Assembly (NCBI GenBank): GCA_013397865.1
Contig: VZTI01000603.1
Span: 468,564-532,563 of the forward strand
DNA from: Struthidea cinerea
Taxonomy: Eukaryota > Chordata > Aves > Passeriformes > Corcoracidae
DNA: 64,000 bases
Reading direction: 5' to 3'
Position numbers and translations under genes: made by a program. Position 1 is the first letter of the stretch; each line of letters opens with the position of its first letter. The notes beneath the pieces are model-generated. The model was not told the origin of the DNA and did not search any database. It saw only the letters and a program-made list of their open reading frames with translations. Below are positions 37,501-50,487 of this stretch, piece after piece.

Positions 37501-39477
37501 ATATTTTAAACTTTCAGGCTTAAAATTTACTGAATTTGTTTATGCATAGAACTTTGGATTGCTCAATTTTAAGCTAAAGCACTTCACATATTTACCAAAT
37601 TGACATCAAAACTACAGGAAAGAATCATTTAACTCATCACTGGATGGCCACCACGTCAGCCAAAGAACAAGACAGCTGCTGCATGAAGGAAGAAGCCCTG
37701 ACTCCACTGACAACAACTACAAAACTCTGAAAGACTTTAGTAAGGTTGGAATCTCACAACTCATTTTCTGAAAAAAAAAAAAACCTTAATACTTGAGGGT
37801 AACTTTAATAGTGGAAACCAGGCAGGGCTTTCTTTATTTTTCAGTTCCAGTGATCAAACCATGACAAGGACAGATGTGTGTCTGCTGTTATGAATCCAGC
37901 AGCCTACTTCCCTGCTAGCATAGCCATTTGGAAAGAAATGTGCAGAAACTCCCACAGAGATCCACTGCCCTTGATCTGCAGCAAAACTCCTGTATTGTCA
38001 ATACTCGCCTTGATCCACAACGTAACTCTTGATGTCAGCAGCAGTTTTGTGCACAGTGTGGGCAGTATCTGGCTCCTAAGGAAAGTTTTAGATACTGGGG
38101 ATGCATTGAGATTAATCAGCATTTGATGCCTCACTGGAGAAACACAAATGAGCAGGGTTTGTGGATACAGTGAGTGAGGGAAATGCAACTGCAGCCAGAA
38201 AAAAGCCAGAGAAATACAAATTAAGCCAGAGAAGAAGAGCAAGAGTCAGGCAGGCAAAGATTAGCCTTGAAGAAGGATCACTGATGGACCAGATTGTCTT
38301 CATCTCTTCTACAGCTTTTCTTCTAAACTATCAACTTTCATCTGGACCATCCCTGATCTTCCCCCATCAGTCAAACCTGAAATTCACAAGCTCTGCCAAG
38401 CTATCCTTAAAACCAGCTCTCACAAGCCATATAAACCAGGAGGGTTGGATGTAGATGCTCAAATTTCCCTGCACCCCTCTCCTACTCAGTCCAGTCTGTA
38501 TCTACTGGAAGAGGCAGAGGCAACGCACCAGACTCTTCCCTGAAGTGAACCCACAGACCCAACCAACTCTGCTGGGATCTTCAGGGCCAAGAGGTGGCCT
38601 GATCTCACAGAAAAACTCTGGGCAACAGGGAATTTACACTCTTCATTTCTTTAAATTCACAGTAGTAATGTTGACAGCTAAACCCTCCAAGCTTCTGTGT
38701 TTATTGGAGGAGTAAAGTGATAGTCTCCCTATTCGGGACATGATGCTTTTAAAATAATCTATCTGGTAAACACTGGGAACCAGAAACACAAATAATAATT
38801 TTTATTGCATAGCAACTTTCACCCTGGATTTTTACAGTAATTTACAGCATTAATTAGTTAAGAGCATAGGATAACAGGACTCCGTTTTAGATGATTCTGG
38901 CTATAATTAAAGGTATTGAATGATGAAAGGAACAGTGCTCAATTTATACATTGAAATAGTGAACCCTGAAGTAATGAAAACAAAGGTGAGCACAAAGATT
39001 TGTGATTAAGCACACATGACCGTATGTATTTCATTTCTCAATCATGCTTCCATCTAGGAATTTGCATGTTTTGGCTGGCCTGCTGGCTGCTGACAAAAGG
39101 AATGGGCATCAGTGTAATTCTCCTTATCTTTCACAAAGGTGTCATTTTCCACAAAACTTGTAGGAATTTGGTATCTTTGAGACCTCTGCTCCCCATTAAG
39201 CAGCAAAACTGGTCAACAGCTTAAAAATACAGGTAACAGGAAGTCAGGCAGACAGGCATTACAGTTATTTAGACCTTATTTTCTTAGGAAATAGTTAAAA
39301 ACGAAGAGGATTGCACTGGGAGGACAAATACAGACTGTATCATGAATTACAAGACAATCTTTAACAAGCCTGACAAAATTATAGCTTTTCCTTAGTCACA
39401 CATATGCAGACGATATATGGTCTTCTTTACGTAAAATGCTACCTCCACCCGAAAGAGTTCAAGATATTATCTTGTGG

Positions 39478-39595
39478 AGTTCAAGAGCATTCTAGCCTAG
39501 TGGAAGGTGTGCCTGCCCATGGCAGCTCAGGGAGTTGGAGCTCGATGATCTTTGAGATCTCTACAAATCCAAACCACCCTGTGATTCTATGATTT
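39478..39595 (+). mobile_element. CR1 LINE 3' terminal fragment, plus orientation
   Basis: Contains agtggaaggtgtgcctgcccatggcag, ggagttggagctcgatgatctttgagatctctacaaatccaaaccaccctgtgattctatgatt. Short (about 118 bp), diverged, ends in the CR1 octamer tail. Confidence 0.9.
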
Positions 39596-42144
39596 ACGAT
39601 AAGAAAAAAAAAGTAGTGACAACCATCTTTCTATCTTGAAGGAAGCTCCACTTTTTTTTAGGAATCAGTATAAAAGCTCCGGTGAAGTGAGACATCATCC
39701 AAATGTCCTTCAGTGCAGAAAGAACCTTCTTTGTTTTTCCCCTCTAAAAGACTTAAGATCTTTTTAAGACAATCTGCAGAAAGACAGCATCCAGCTTATG
39801 ATGAGGGACTTGTCCAGTGAAACAGTCTCCTCGTAACGATGAAAGGTGTCAAAATTGTGGATGACACACTGGAAGTCAGCCAAACTGCATGGAGGGGTTT
39901 ATCTTCTCTATGCATACTACAGTCACTGAAGTTTACAGTAACTCTACACTTCCCAGTCCAGTGGGAATTAATGGATTCTGAAAACTTTCATTTATTAAAA
40001 GTTTGCATCACACTACTGGTAATTAGCTATTCAGAATTGAAGGACGGCAGATTAATAACACTTGTACCCAAACAGATCAAGAGAAACTTGATAACTTCCT
40101 CTCCGGGAGCATCCTCCCCTGGAGACCACTATCTCTACCAAGTCAAGCAGTGATCCATGGTCAAGTATTGACAGTATTTCTACCTCTTAGCTGACTTGGA
40201 GTTGCTCATAAATACTCTGCTGACTCCAAAAGGGTTTGCACTCATGAAGCATGCAAATGAACAGGTATGAAAGCAAAAGGAAGGCTCTGGTTGGCATGGA
40301 ACAGCATTGTGGCTCAAACAACCAATCTGCAGAGGAAGGCAGCTGTTTGAGCTGTGGAAGGTTGTCCAGCAACTCAGCATCCGGCACAGCGAAGGGAACA
40401 AAGTGGTTTTCTGCTGGAAAATTAGCAAAGACTCCAGCTCAGAAGTGATCTGAACAGCCTTTCATAAGCTTTCATCTGCTGTACGTTTCTGACACAGAAA
40501 CACAGAGTGTTCTAAGTGGTGGTGTGCAAGTGTACAGGCTGCCTGACTGGTCTGGTGCCAAATACACTCACCTGGACAAGAGAGATGGCTTCTGAGGGGT
40601 CAGTGCCACGACAGCTGGTGTCTGGTGTGGGGTACAGTGCTGGGCTGGTATCTACCGCTCAGATCTCAGCACCAGAAGCAACTGTGGTTTAGTTCTGAGC
40701 CAGGGTCAGAGTTATGCCAATGTGATCCCTCACAGATCTAACAAAACACAGCTTGAGCCACAGACACCTTTGATCAGCAGCAAGAAGGAGAATTGTGCTT
40801 CTTTATACAGAAAATTCCCAGGGGGGGCAGTTATGCTGTTTTTTATTCTTGTAGCTGTTAAGGCTTCCCTACACATGTACACACTGCTTCTTACGCTGTT
40901 CCTTAAGCACATGACCCTGGGCATTTCTGAAGACCTGCCCAGATACTTCTCTGATACAATTTATACAGGAGACACTCTAGGCTGGACAAGTTAAGATAAA
41001 ACTGAAAGGAAGATTCCAGCGAGATGTAAAGAAGGAGGAAAATGAAGTGGGTGGAGCACCCAAAAACTGCCAGGCATCCTGCACGAAGTATTCTAAACCA
41101 GTAAGAGTGCACAAAACCATCAGGCAAAATCTGTGCCAAACTGTGTAATATATTATTGGTCAAGCATCTGCTTCTACACCAACATCCAGAGAAGATGTAG
41201 GGTTTGCTTCTTTACTTTTCATTTCAAATGCTGATTTATGCTATGTGTATTCCCACGAGCTCAGGTTTATGAAACAAATAACCTGACTGGTGGAGAAATC
41301 TAAACACATGGAGTAGTCATGTTCTCATCCTTTGGCATACTATTTCCTTTTTCTAATTTATGTTACTAAACTTGTCAAGAAAAGAGGACTCTCTTGGCAA
41401 ATCAGAATGAATGCAAAGGAGCAATCAACAACATATATAGCTTATAAATCTTTGTATCTAGCCTCCCAGGGACTGGAAGCTCGTTCAGGTTTAGATAGAA
41501 TATCCCCAAGGATTTACACCTATAAATATATTTAATCAACTCAGTAAAAACATGACGTGTGAAGTAAGCACTTCATCAAAAGCTTATTTTGGTTTTCAGC
41601 AAATAAGAAAATTAAAACTCCTGCTGCCCACATGAGTCTGTGTGTCTGGATCTTTCTTCATAGATAAAATTATTCATGGCATATTAGAGCTTGTCAGTCT
41701 GTTTAACTAGAAAAAAAAGACATATCCATCCTAGAGGAGATCTAAACAACTTCATTATGAAAGCTGTGAGGAAATCACAATACATTAGGAAGAACAAATG
41801 TAGTCTGCAGTGGTTTTTCAGCTCTTTCTACACCATTGACTTATCACAGGAAAGTACCACTAATTACACCTACTTTCATTGATTTTTTTTTCTTCAGGAT
41901 GGATTACCTTGTCCTCCCCTACATCTAATGATTTAAATTAGAATGAAACAGCAATGTGATGGAGGTTGGAAGTTATCTTGAAAGAAAGACATCAAACATA
42001 ACATTTAAAAAAGAATCCTCTTTCCTTATTAACTGCCCTTCCAAAATAGGCTAAGCTTCAAGGGATGTGATCTAGCAAATAGTACAGTCGTATAATATAC
42101 CACACATTACAGGAAATGCCAGATATATTTCTTGCGGCTATATA

Positions 42145-42250
42145 AGGTTCAGTGATCCAGATCTGGATCAGATATGATCCTGTTTACACCAATGTAAATC
42201 CAACCTAAATTCCACTGAAGCCAGGGAATTAGTTAGATCAGAATCTAGTT
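42145..42250. repeat. Old sauropsid interspersed repeat copy with 16-bp palindrome
   Basis: Contains a perfect palindrome gatccagatctggatc (42154-42169), then gatcctgtttacaccaatgtaaatccaacctaaattccactgaagccaggg and gatcagaatctag. The 'tttacaccaatgtaaat...tccactgaag' core fits the palindromic sauropsid repeat type. Confidence 0.55.
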
Positions 42251-43496
42251 CACTAAATCATACATTATTCCATTCTTAGGCATACTCTTCGTATCTGTCT
42301 CCTCCTTTTCTCCTTACAGACCCTGCAGTTTTGCTGCCAGGACCATGAGGATCACCTAAACGAAACTCATATGCTATGGGTCATAGAAAATCTCCCAGTC
42401 ATTTCTACATCAGACCCAGTCATTTGCAGTTGTGGCAGAAAAGATCAAACATTTCTGCTGATTTTTTGTTTGTTTTTCATTTGTACTATCCTTGTGAGAA
42501 TTCAGTAATCAGGAAACAATTGCCATGGTAACATATTACACCCAAATCTGATCATAATTAAATCAGTGCCAAAATTTCTATCAGGTTCTTCTGAACAACC
42601 TCTCCCTGTACTCATACAAGATTGTATCTCATCCACCAGTCTGGGACTTTGGTCCCACCTGCTTGTTGTGAGGTCAAGCTGAGAGATGGATCTTAAAGAA
42701 AATTTCCTGACCATTTGTAAGATTATCTGCTTCATCATTTACATGGTAGTATAGCAATTATTTCTCTGTCTTCTGTTTTCCATCCCCCTCCTCTTCACGC
42801 CCTCTCTCTAGGTAGGCACAGATCATTCTGTGCCACCCTTGCCATTTTGCAATCAATGACAAAATACTTCTTAATTCCTGGCTCTATTCTTTGCACAGTT
42901 ACGGTGCCTACTTCCCCGTGGAACAGCTACTGTTAATCCATTAAATCCATTAAAATTTGAAAACTTTCTATTTTCTCAGTTATTATGCAGATGCATACAA
43001 AATCAAAAATTCCATGAAAAACAAGGACACTACAATGAAAATGAATAGTCCAGCATGAATTTAAAGCAACTGATTCCGTGGCTCATCATCCCGTAACCTG
43101 ACACAAAACAGGCAGTATCAGAAGTGTTGGCAGCGTGCTGCAGGGTTTGGAGGGACAGGGGTGGGAAGACACAACAAAAGCTCATCTGGATATTGCACAG
43201 AACATATATAAAATGACAAGAAAGAGATCAGATAGTCAATACATAGCACAGGAATCAATATATGCCAAGGAAACAAAGGACTGTAAGTCCAAGATGCCGA
43301 AGTGTGCTGAATCCTTTGTACACTCACAGAAGTGCATACATTACACTCAGGCTGGTGGGAGCCAATGTCACTGCCTGCATAAACACTTGTTCGAGGACTT
43401 TTACTTTCATCAGTGCTATCACGGAATCAGACAATGTAGTTTTATATTTGTTCTTGTTTTTCCTACTCTGTTAAAGTGGCAGTAAAATAAATTAAT

Positions 43497-43675
43497 TTAC
43501 CCAAGCTGAGTCTGTGTTGCCTGAGATTGTAAATGCTGAGTGATCTCCTTGTCCTCATCTCGAACCATGAACTTTTCATTGTATTTTCTCAAGGAGGGGA
43601 GTGACAGAGTGGCTTGGTGGGTACCTGACAGCCAGCCAAGGTCAGCCCACCACACCATCACATCCACAGCTTTCT
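43497..43675 (-). mobile_element. Avian interspersed repeat, probably LTR/ERV-derived, minus orientation
   Basis: In sense (minus) orientation it reads ggctgaccttggctggctgtcaggtacccaccaagcc, ctctgtcactcccctcc, gagaaaatacaatgaaaag, gttcgagatgaggacaaggagatcactcagc, aacacagactcagcttggg. I recognise this as a frequent avian interspersed block, but cannot be sure of its class. It abuts the CR1 RT fragment at about 43680 as a composite. Confidence 0.5.
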
Positions 43676-43679
43676 AACT

Positions 43680-44090
43680 GAGCAACAGAGATGCTGTGTG
43701 GGACCACACAAAGGACTTAAAGAAGCCAAGATACATTACATCAGTTGCTCTTCCCTTCTCCACCAACGCAGTCGCTGTGTCACAGAAGGACACCAGATCA
43801 GTCAGGTGCGATTTGCCCTTTGCAAAGCCATGTGGCTGCCTCTGATCACCTCCCTGTCATCCTTATGCCTTGACACAGCTTCCAGGAGGATATGACCCAT
43901 GATTTTATCAGACACAGAAATGTATGACTGGCTGATGGTGCCCAGGGTCCTATTTTTACCCTTTTTAAAATCAGGTGAGATATTTCCCTTTTTCTAGTCA
44001 CTGGGGACTTTGCTTGACTGCCTTGACTTTACAAATATGATGGAGAGAAGCTGAGCAACTACATCTGCCAGTTCCCTCTTATGCATAATT
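43680..44090 (-). mobile_element. CR1 LINE internal (reverse transcriptase) fragment, minus orientation
   Basis: The plus strand reads the reverse complement of CR1 ORF2: aaggacttaaagaagccaagatacattacatcagttgctcttcccttctcc, gtcacagaaggacaccagatcag, gcaaagccatgtggctgcctctgatcacctccc, ggaggatatgacccatgattttatc, ctagtcactggggac, gacttgactttacaaatatgatgg. In sense orientation this decodes to an ILLEAVSRH-like and HMALQ-like reverse transcriptase region. It is broken by frameshifts and stops, and inactive. Confidence 0.8.
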
Positions 44091-45754
44091 CATTATCATG
44101 TAAATAGTAATGCTCAATATTGTCCTGCTGGATGAAAGAAAACACGGGGAAGTCCAGGCACTGAAGACTGGGAGCAGTCTTGACCTTACAACACAAGTGT
44201 TATTTGCCTTGACTGACCTCATACATAATTTTTTGCTTTTTTTTCATATACTTTTATTTTCTGCAGCCCCACTAGCTCAGGCATTATATAACCAGTGCTT
44301 TAAAAGCTAGGAGAATTACAGGCTCCTGAAATCTCTTTCCCTGTAGATTATTTTCTTCATCTTCATGATCTTAGTGACATGTGTAAAACTCACGCCCTAG
44401 ATTTTAATGATGGTGACCTTTGGGACTTACAGTTGAGTCAATGCCATTTTAAACATGAGCCTTCTACTGTACTATATCTTTGCAGCTGTAGCCAAGTGAG
44501 AGGATGACAAGTGTAATTACCAGCTTTTTCTGTGAAGATTCCTATCTGAGAAAATGCAAGAACCTTTACAAAACGAGAGCGTGGATATGCCATGACTTTG
44601 CATCACTAGCACAAGAGCAAGTATTTATTTTTCACCAAAGTCGGATGCATTTGGTGTACAAAACATAAGTGCATATGTGCACATACATGGTTAAGAAAAT
44701 GAAAACGTATTGCCCTGTACACTATTCCACGTGTTTCTGTTCTCTTGGAATTGGAAACATTTTCATAGAAGTGCTTTAAACTGCTATTTTGGAATATTTC
44801 CAACAGTGTTCAGGTAGAAAGTAACACTGTGTTTTACAGTTTCGCATCAAGAATGCCCAGTTTGCAAGTTTAACTTTACAAACCAGCTCACATAGCCCAG
44901 ACAATGAGAGGTAAACAGACTTGTTTGAACCTCAGGTATTATCACTAATAAAACATCTGAAGCTAAACTGATGTAAAGACAATTTATCGATTTCACTGGG
45001 TCTACAGAAATGTTCGTGAAAGCAATTTGGTTAATTATTCTACTGAGGCATCCCAAGACAGAACAGAGTCTGCAGAAGCCTTGAGATGGCATCCCTTCCC
45101 TCTTCTTCATTTTTTCTTCCATGAGCTGGTGATAGCAGCTGAAGCTGCTCTCAGAACCTTGAAATCCTATGCCTGTCACTGTGGGAGGTACCTGTTTGCA
45201 CAGGAATAACTGAGAAGAAAATTTTGATTTCCATTTTAACTAAGACAAAGTGTTTGAGAATGTATCAAGGTTCAAAAAGTTTCAATGATGAGGACTACTA
45301 CTTAGATCAGCAATTTTAGATTGTAGAAAATAATCTCTATGGCACTAAGTATTTTAATATTTGATTCAGCACTCCCAAGTCTCTGATGACAATGACAGAA
45401 TTCTTTTTAACATCCACTGAAAGACACTTTAAGAGGCAGGCTTTTGTGCAACAGTTTTTCTTTAAAAAACTAGTACAGCATGCATGCACAGGGGAAACTA
45501 CAACTGAAAAGGAATCTCACAAGTGCTGCTGCAAGGTACTCTCAGAGACGGTAAACATCTGCCTTCCAACAGCGTTTGGATTTTATTTCAGCATCCTTTT
45601 GCTATTCGGTGTCAATGCACACACTAATTGTATGTTACCGTAGCAATTTCCACTGTGAAGCTATTTCACATACTGCACCATACTGTATAGCAACTTGCAT
45701 AGTTATTACTGGGTCTGACCAGAGGACAACTTGATGGCATAATGAATTCTGCGT

Positions 45755-45860
45755 GCGAGAGAATCTGATCTGTAGTTCATTTAATGTTAGTGTAGAATAA
45801 ATCTGTTAACTTCAGCAGACTCGTGCTGGTGTAATTCAGATGTGAGTTAGATCCATGCTG
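45755..45860. repeat. Old sauropsid interspersed repeat copy
   Basis: Reads agaatctgatctgtagttcatttaatgttagtgtagaataaatctgttaacttcagcagactcgtgctggtgtaattcagatgtgagttagatcc. The 'gacttcagcagagttac.gctggtgtaa.tcagatgaga.t.ggatc' pattern is the same class of repeat. Confidence 0.5.
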
Positions 45861-46270
45861 TGTGTCCATAAAACCACTCCCTGCTGGAGGGAACAACACT
45901 TGCTCATTCATTACACGTCGCAGAGCCTACACCAGTAGCAGTCCTATTGCCAGCACTGTCCTGTCTCAGACAGTTAATGGGAAGATCAACTTATTCATGT
46001 GAGGTGCTCAGACACCGCTTTGTTCGCAGAACCACCTGTGTAGAAAGCAAGAGGCTCAGCCATACTGGTGACACAGGGCTATGCTCGCTCGGTGCCTCGG
46101 GCACACAGTGCTTACAGCAGCTGCTCAGGTGCAAAGACCATGGCAGTGGGATGCTCCTGTGTGAGCTCCTGCTTCCCCTGGCTTGCAAAGCACGTGAAGA
46201 TACTCAGGCTGCACCTCCTCTCGAGCTACTGCAAGTCACAAAAAAATCACTGCTGAGATCCCATGGGACT

Positions 46271-46290
46271 CACCAATCGACACCAATCGA
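46271..46290 (+). repeat. 10-bp tandem duplication (caccaatcga x2)
   Basis: Two exact adjacent copies of caccaatcga: a minimal tandem duplication that includes a CpG in each copy. Confidence 0.7.
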
Positions 46291-48357
46291 CAAGCCAGGG
46301 AAGAGCCATGGTGACATTAATACAGCCAAATGATTCCTCAGTGTTACTCACAGGCCAGCCCTCTGGTCTCATCCAGTTCCCTACCCTCCTTCTACACATG
46401 GTAGGAGACACCTGAACACTATTAGATACTGTTATAAAATGGCATGACTCACCTTGTGCATTCTGACTAGAGAAATAACTTCCAACCCATACACTTGGTG
46501 TTTATGAGGTTTTTACTTGGACAAGAGGATGAGTTCACTTATTGGGGACAGATGGATGAAATGTTTTCCCATCAAGGATGAGAAGGAGGTGGGTTAGTAA
46601 ACAAGGAAAACCTGGGGGGCACCCTGCAGCCATCACAAAGATGGGAGTGCCTGCAGGGGGAGGTGGCATTGCAGGTGGCATCACTGGCAGACTGAAGGCT
46701 TACAGGGAACAAGGCAAAGGACAAGGGTCTGAGCAATACTTTGGGGCTTGAAAAGTAAGCCAAGAAAATACAATGGAAGGAGTTAATGAAGAGCCAGTGT
46801 TAAACAGTATCAGCCACAGAGCTCTGAGCAGGCAAATGAAATTCTTTGTAGGTTGAGGAGTCCAAACAAAAGAAGGCTAAAAGAAAACAGAAGAGGAACA
46901 TGAGTAAAGCAAAGAAGCATACACTGGAAAACTCAGATGGTGCATTTGGTCACAGGCACCGAAGAGTTCATGAAAGCTGTGCATATGTAACCGCAGGCAA
47001 CCATCAGCTCTGACATCTGCATTGCCAGATTCCCACACTTTTGGAAGATAAATAACTTGTTTTGAAGGGAGCACTTCAAATAATAGTATAGATATTGCTG
47101 TAAATCACAGTCTCATTCCTCAGCTGTATTTCATCAACTTTACCTCATGTACCATCTTTCTATCGTATGCCAGACAACAATGTTCCTCTATCCTATTACC
47201 TGCTAACAACCACTCCTAAATTCAGTACTTCACAGTCCCCTAATTCTGCTGCCTTTCAACCCATATATAAATGTCCAGTTCCACAGGCTAGAGGTAATAT
47301 TTCTATAACTGTCCCCAGCAGCTCTCAGTGCCAAGACAAGGATGAATAGAGAGAAAAAGACTTGCTGCACAGGGCATCTGAAGCAAGGTTTCACAGTTCT
47401 ACAGCCATCAAACTAAATCACCATTCTTATTTAATGTTTTTGATATAGGTAACTCTCCTAATGCTTCATGACTAACTAGAATGAGAGGAGTGCCATCTAA
47501 ACATTTTTTCATTACTGCCACCTATCCAGTTTGCTTTCAAAGGAGATATTTACTATCTTCAATAAATTTCAGGGGCACCAAACCACAAACACACGTACAG
47601 CCCCAGTTTAATTACATGACTGAGCTTCCCACAAGCTGGGTCTCCCATTCTGAAGCACAGGACAAGTCAGCTTATGCTGAAATTTTTGAGAAACAGGGGT
47701 GCTGATCAGTTCCAAAAATCAGGCACTTCCGTGTCAAAAACAAAAAAAGAAAAAAAATGGAATGGGATTGTAAAAACAGAAAAGATATATAAAGCATGCT
47801 CATGAGGTGTTTTTAATAGCACTTCTTGATCTGAAATGTCATTTTCATACTCCTCATTCAGTGCTTACTCAATACCTACACAGTAAATGCAGATCAACAA
47901 TCCTGTAAATGTATTAAATGCAGTCTTCCTTTTTCATACTGATTTCAAAACTGCAATACCAGCATCTGCTCTGCTTGAATTTTAGAAAACTTCGGTCCTT
48001 GAGCAAACCACCTTCTTACCATGTAAATCCATTCTAGCATTTGGACTAATCCTTTTGTCAAAAGGATTCCTGGGAATACCAGGAGGCAGCTAATTTTACT
48101 ATGTTTTTATTCTCGGCAGTGTCTGAAAACTGGATGTGTGGCTATTAAGAAACTAAAATTCACTCAGTGAGAGCTCCAAATAAAGAATAATCTCCCACAT
48201 AATCATTTCTGCAAGCCTGCAGGAGTAGGTCTAAGGTTCAGTAGGTGTCCTGGAGCTTACAACCATGCCTCTTTGTTTCCCTTGCTTGAATAAACATTTG
48301 ATAAAGGAAAGATGAAGAGAAATGTTAATCCTGAATTTGTATCTCAAGACATGCAGG

Positions 48358-48387
48358 GGGGAGAGAGAGAGGAAAAAAAAGAGAGAC
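48358..48387 (+). repeat. GA-rich simple repeat
   Basis: Reads ggggagagagagaggaaaaaaaagagaga: a short degenerate (GA)n/A-run microsatellite. Confidence 0.6.
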
Positions 48388-48739
48388 AGGGATCTGGCTA
48401 GATTTTCTTACAAGGTTATAAGAAAAATAAATCCAAAGATACTAATCAGGGGAATTATCTCTCCTCTTATCTAAACAGCTACTTTAATGTAAAGTCAAGA
48501 AATAATTGGCCTTCCAGGAAGACTGACTTATGTTTGCATAAAAAGGAAGATATACAGGCCTACTCAGCTGAAAAGAAAACCCAAAAAACAATAGTGAAGA
48601 ATGGGAACAGCTTCAGAAATGTATAGAGTTTGGGGACACATTGTGGAAGGGGCTGAATGTCTCCAGAGATCCCTCAAGCAATTTACCAAACAAAAAAGTT
48701 CTAAGCATAAAACAGAGCAACGAGAGTGCTCATCCCACC

Positions 48740-48918
48740 ACTGATTGTGACTATCCTTGTAGTCCAAGACAAGCTATTTAACCCATATAAATCTTTCCAT
48801 CTGGGCAATAGGTTAATAATATTTACCTACTCACGTCTTTGGGATTAAAACATTATTATTTTTGAAGTGCTTTGAAGATGAATCATGCTATGTGATTGCT
48901 AAATATTATTATTACTAA
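48740..48918 (+). mobile_element. Ancient MIR-like SINE relic, plus orientation
   Basis: Shows the MIR/CORE-SINE order: tccaagacaagctatttaaccc..., then tctttccatctgggcaataggttaataatatttacctac, gggattaaaacattatt, tgaagtgctttgaagatgaatcatgctatgtgattgctaaatattattattact. This corresponds to the 'cttaacctct...ccatctgtaaaatgg.ataataat.cctac...aagtgctttga...ctatataa.tg.tagttattattatta' 3' half of MIR3-type elements. Highly diverged, so this is a relic of an amniote-age SINE. Confidence 0.6.
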
Positions 48919-50474
48919 AAATGCGACATATTATTTGAATTAAAGAAAATAGTATATCTTTATCTTAAGAAGCTTGTCAGCGCATAACGAACTGAAATTG
49001 TGGTTGCTTAATATAGTTACTGCAATTTCTAGTCTGAATGTTCTGTATTTATTGTTTGCATTGCACTGACGTATATTAAATTAACGAGATTATACTGTAT
49101 GATTGCTCTCCTCTTGAGACCCTTAGGAAATGAGGCTGTCCTAGGGAGCACAGTGTTTAAATAAATATTATTTTATGCATTAGTTTATAAGAATGGACTG
49201 TCGCTTTTCTGCATCTTTGGATGTGTTTTTAATGTTACCTAATTCCACATTATGTTTAAAGGAAACTTCATTGCTTTGAACGTTAAAAACTAAAGAGTAG
49301 AAAGTATATAAAATTGGACTGCAGGAAGCAATCCTGCAATGGAAGCCGAAGGGACCAATCGTTCTAGTTCATCTTTCTCTCCTGAACTTTTATTCTCTGC
49401 TGTACCATTCCTACCTTACATGCACCTAAGATACAGTGGAGAAAACAATGTGCATTCACAAAAGCGTTTCCTATTCTTTCAGCATCACTGAAAGGAGCAC
49501 ACATCACAAACCCCTCACCCAGCACAGCATTAATCAATCTGGTATCTGGCTCTGCACACCCACTGGCACAGAACTCCTGTGAGTGGGCTGGACAACACCA
49601 CCAGCATTTCCTGCCACGGCTTTGGCCACACGATTCAAGAGACACCAGAATCCAGGAGCCAGGCCCAATGGCCTGTGCACCCACAGCCACGCTGTTTTCC
49701 AGGCTAGCAGATGTACTTGCATGGGTGCGGGTTGTTCCTTGACACCCAGACTCCAAGTTCCAAGATTCCAAGGCTTCAGTTCCAAGTACAGACACAGCCA
49801 GACTGGAACCACTGCAGAGTGCTGCATGAACATCCTCGTGGCAACTGTGGCTCTTTGCACACAGACAAAACTATTTAGGCACAGCCAGAGCTAAGTTAAA
49901 TACAGCTGGAGTCAAATGCACAATTTCCTGGCTTATACAACACTGTCTGAATTTGTCAGAGTGTGGAATCATTACTCAAAGTGTCGGTAGTTTTTGTACA
50001 CCTTCTGAAGCATAGTCCACAGCTTTTTATTTTTGTGGAATAGAATTTACCTACCCACGTACTCCCAAATGAGTGCCAAACACGCTCTGCTCAAAGCAAA
50101 GGTTAGAGGGGCTGGTCTTCAGTATATAAACACAGAAGCCTTGCACCTCCACTCTTCTGTGAATTCAGAACTATGTTTTGCTCTTGTTTTAGAAGCTTTT
50201 AAGGCTGCAAATAAATCAAGACCACCCCGCCAGGCTTCCACAGCACAAGCTATTCATCTAGAATAAATTCAGCTGTCATTTAAAGTTGAACTAGATTGGA
50301 CAAAGAGGCAGCAATCAAGCCATTTTCATGTGAGGCAGGTAATTACAGAATCTGTTAAACTACAGTGATTAGGCATTGCTAAGAAGAAGCTCCAAGAAAT
50401 CTCAAGCAACTTTTGAAGGGGGAAAAAATAAGTTAACAGCTGCAGACCTCTTGCAATGGATTTGATTTTTCCTT

Positions 50475-50487
50475 CCCCCCCCCCCCC
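50475..50487 (+). repeat. 13-bp poly(C) run
   Basis: Thirteen consecutive C between cctt and attaaa. Homopolymer C runs of this length are uncommon in AT-rich intron and are prone to sequencing length error. Confidence 0.75.
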
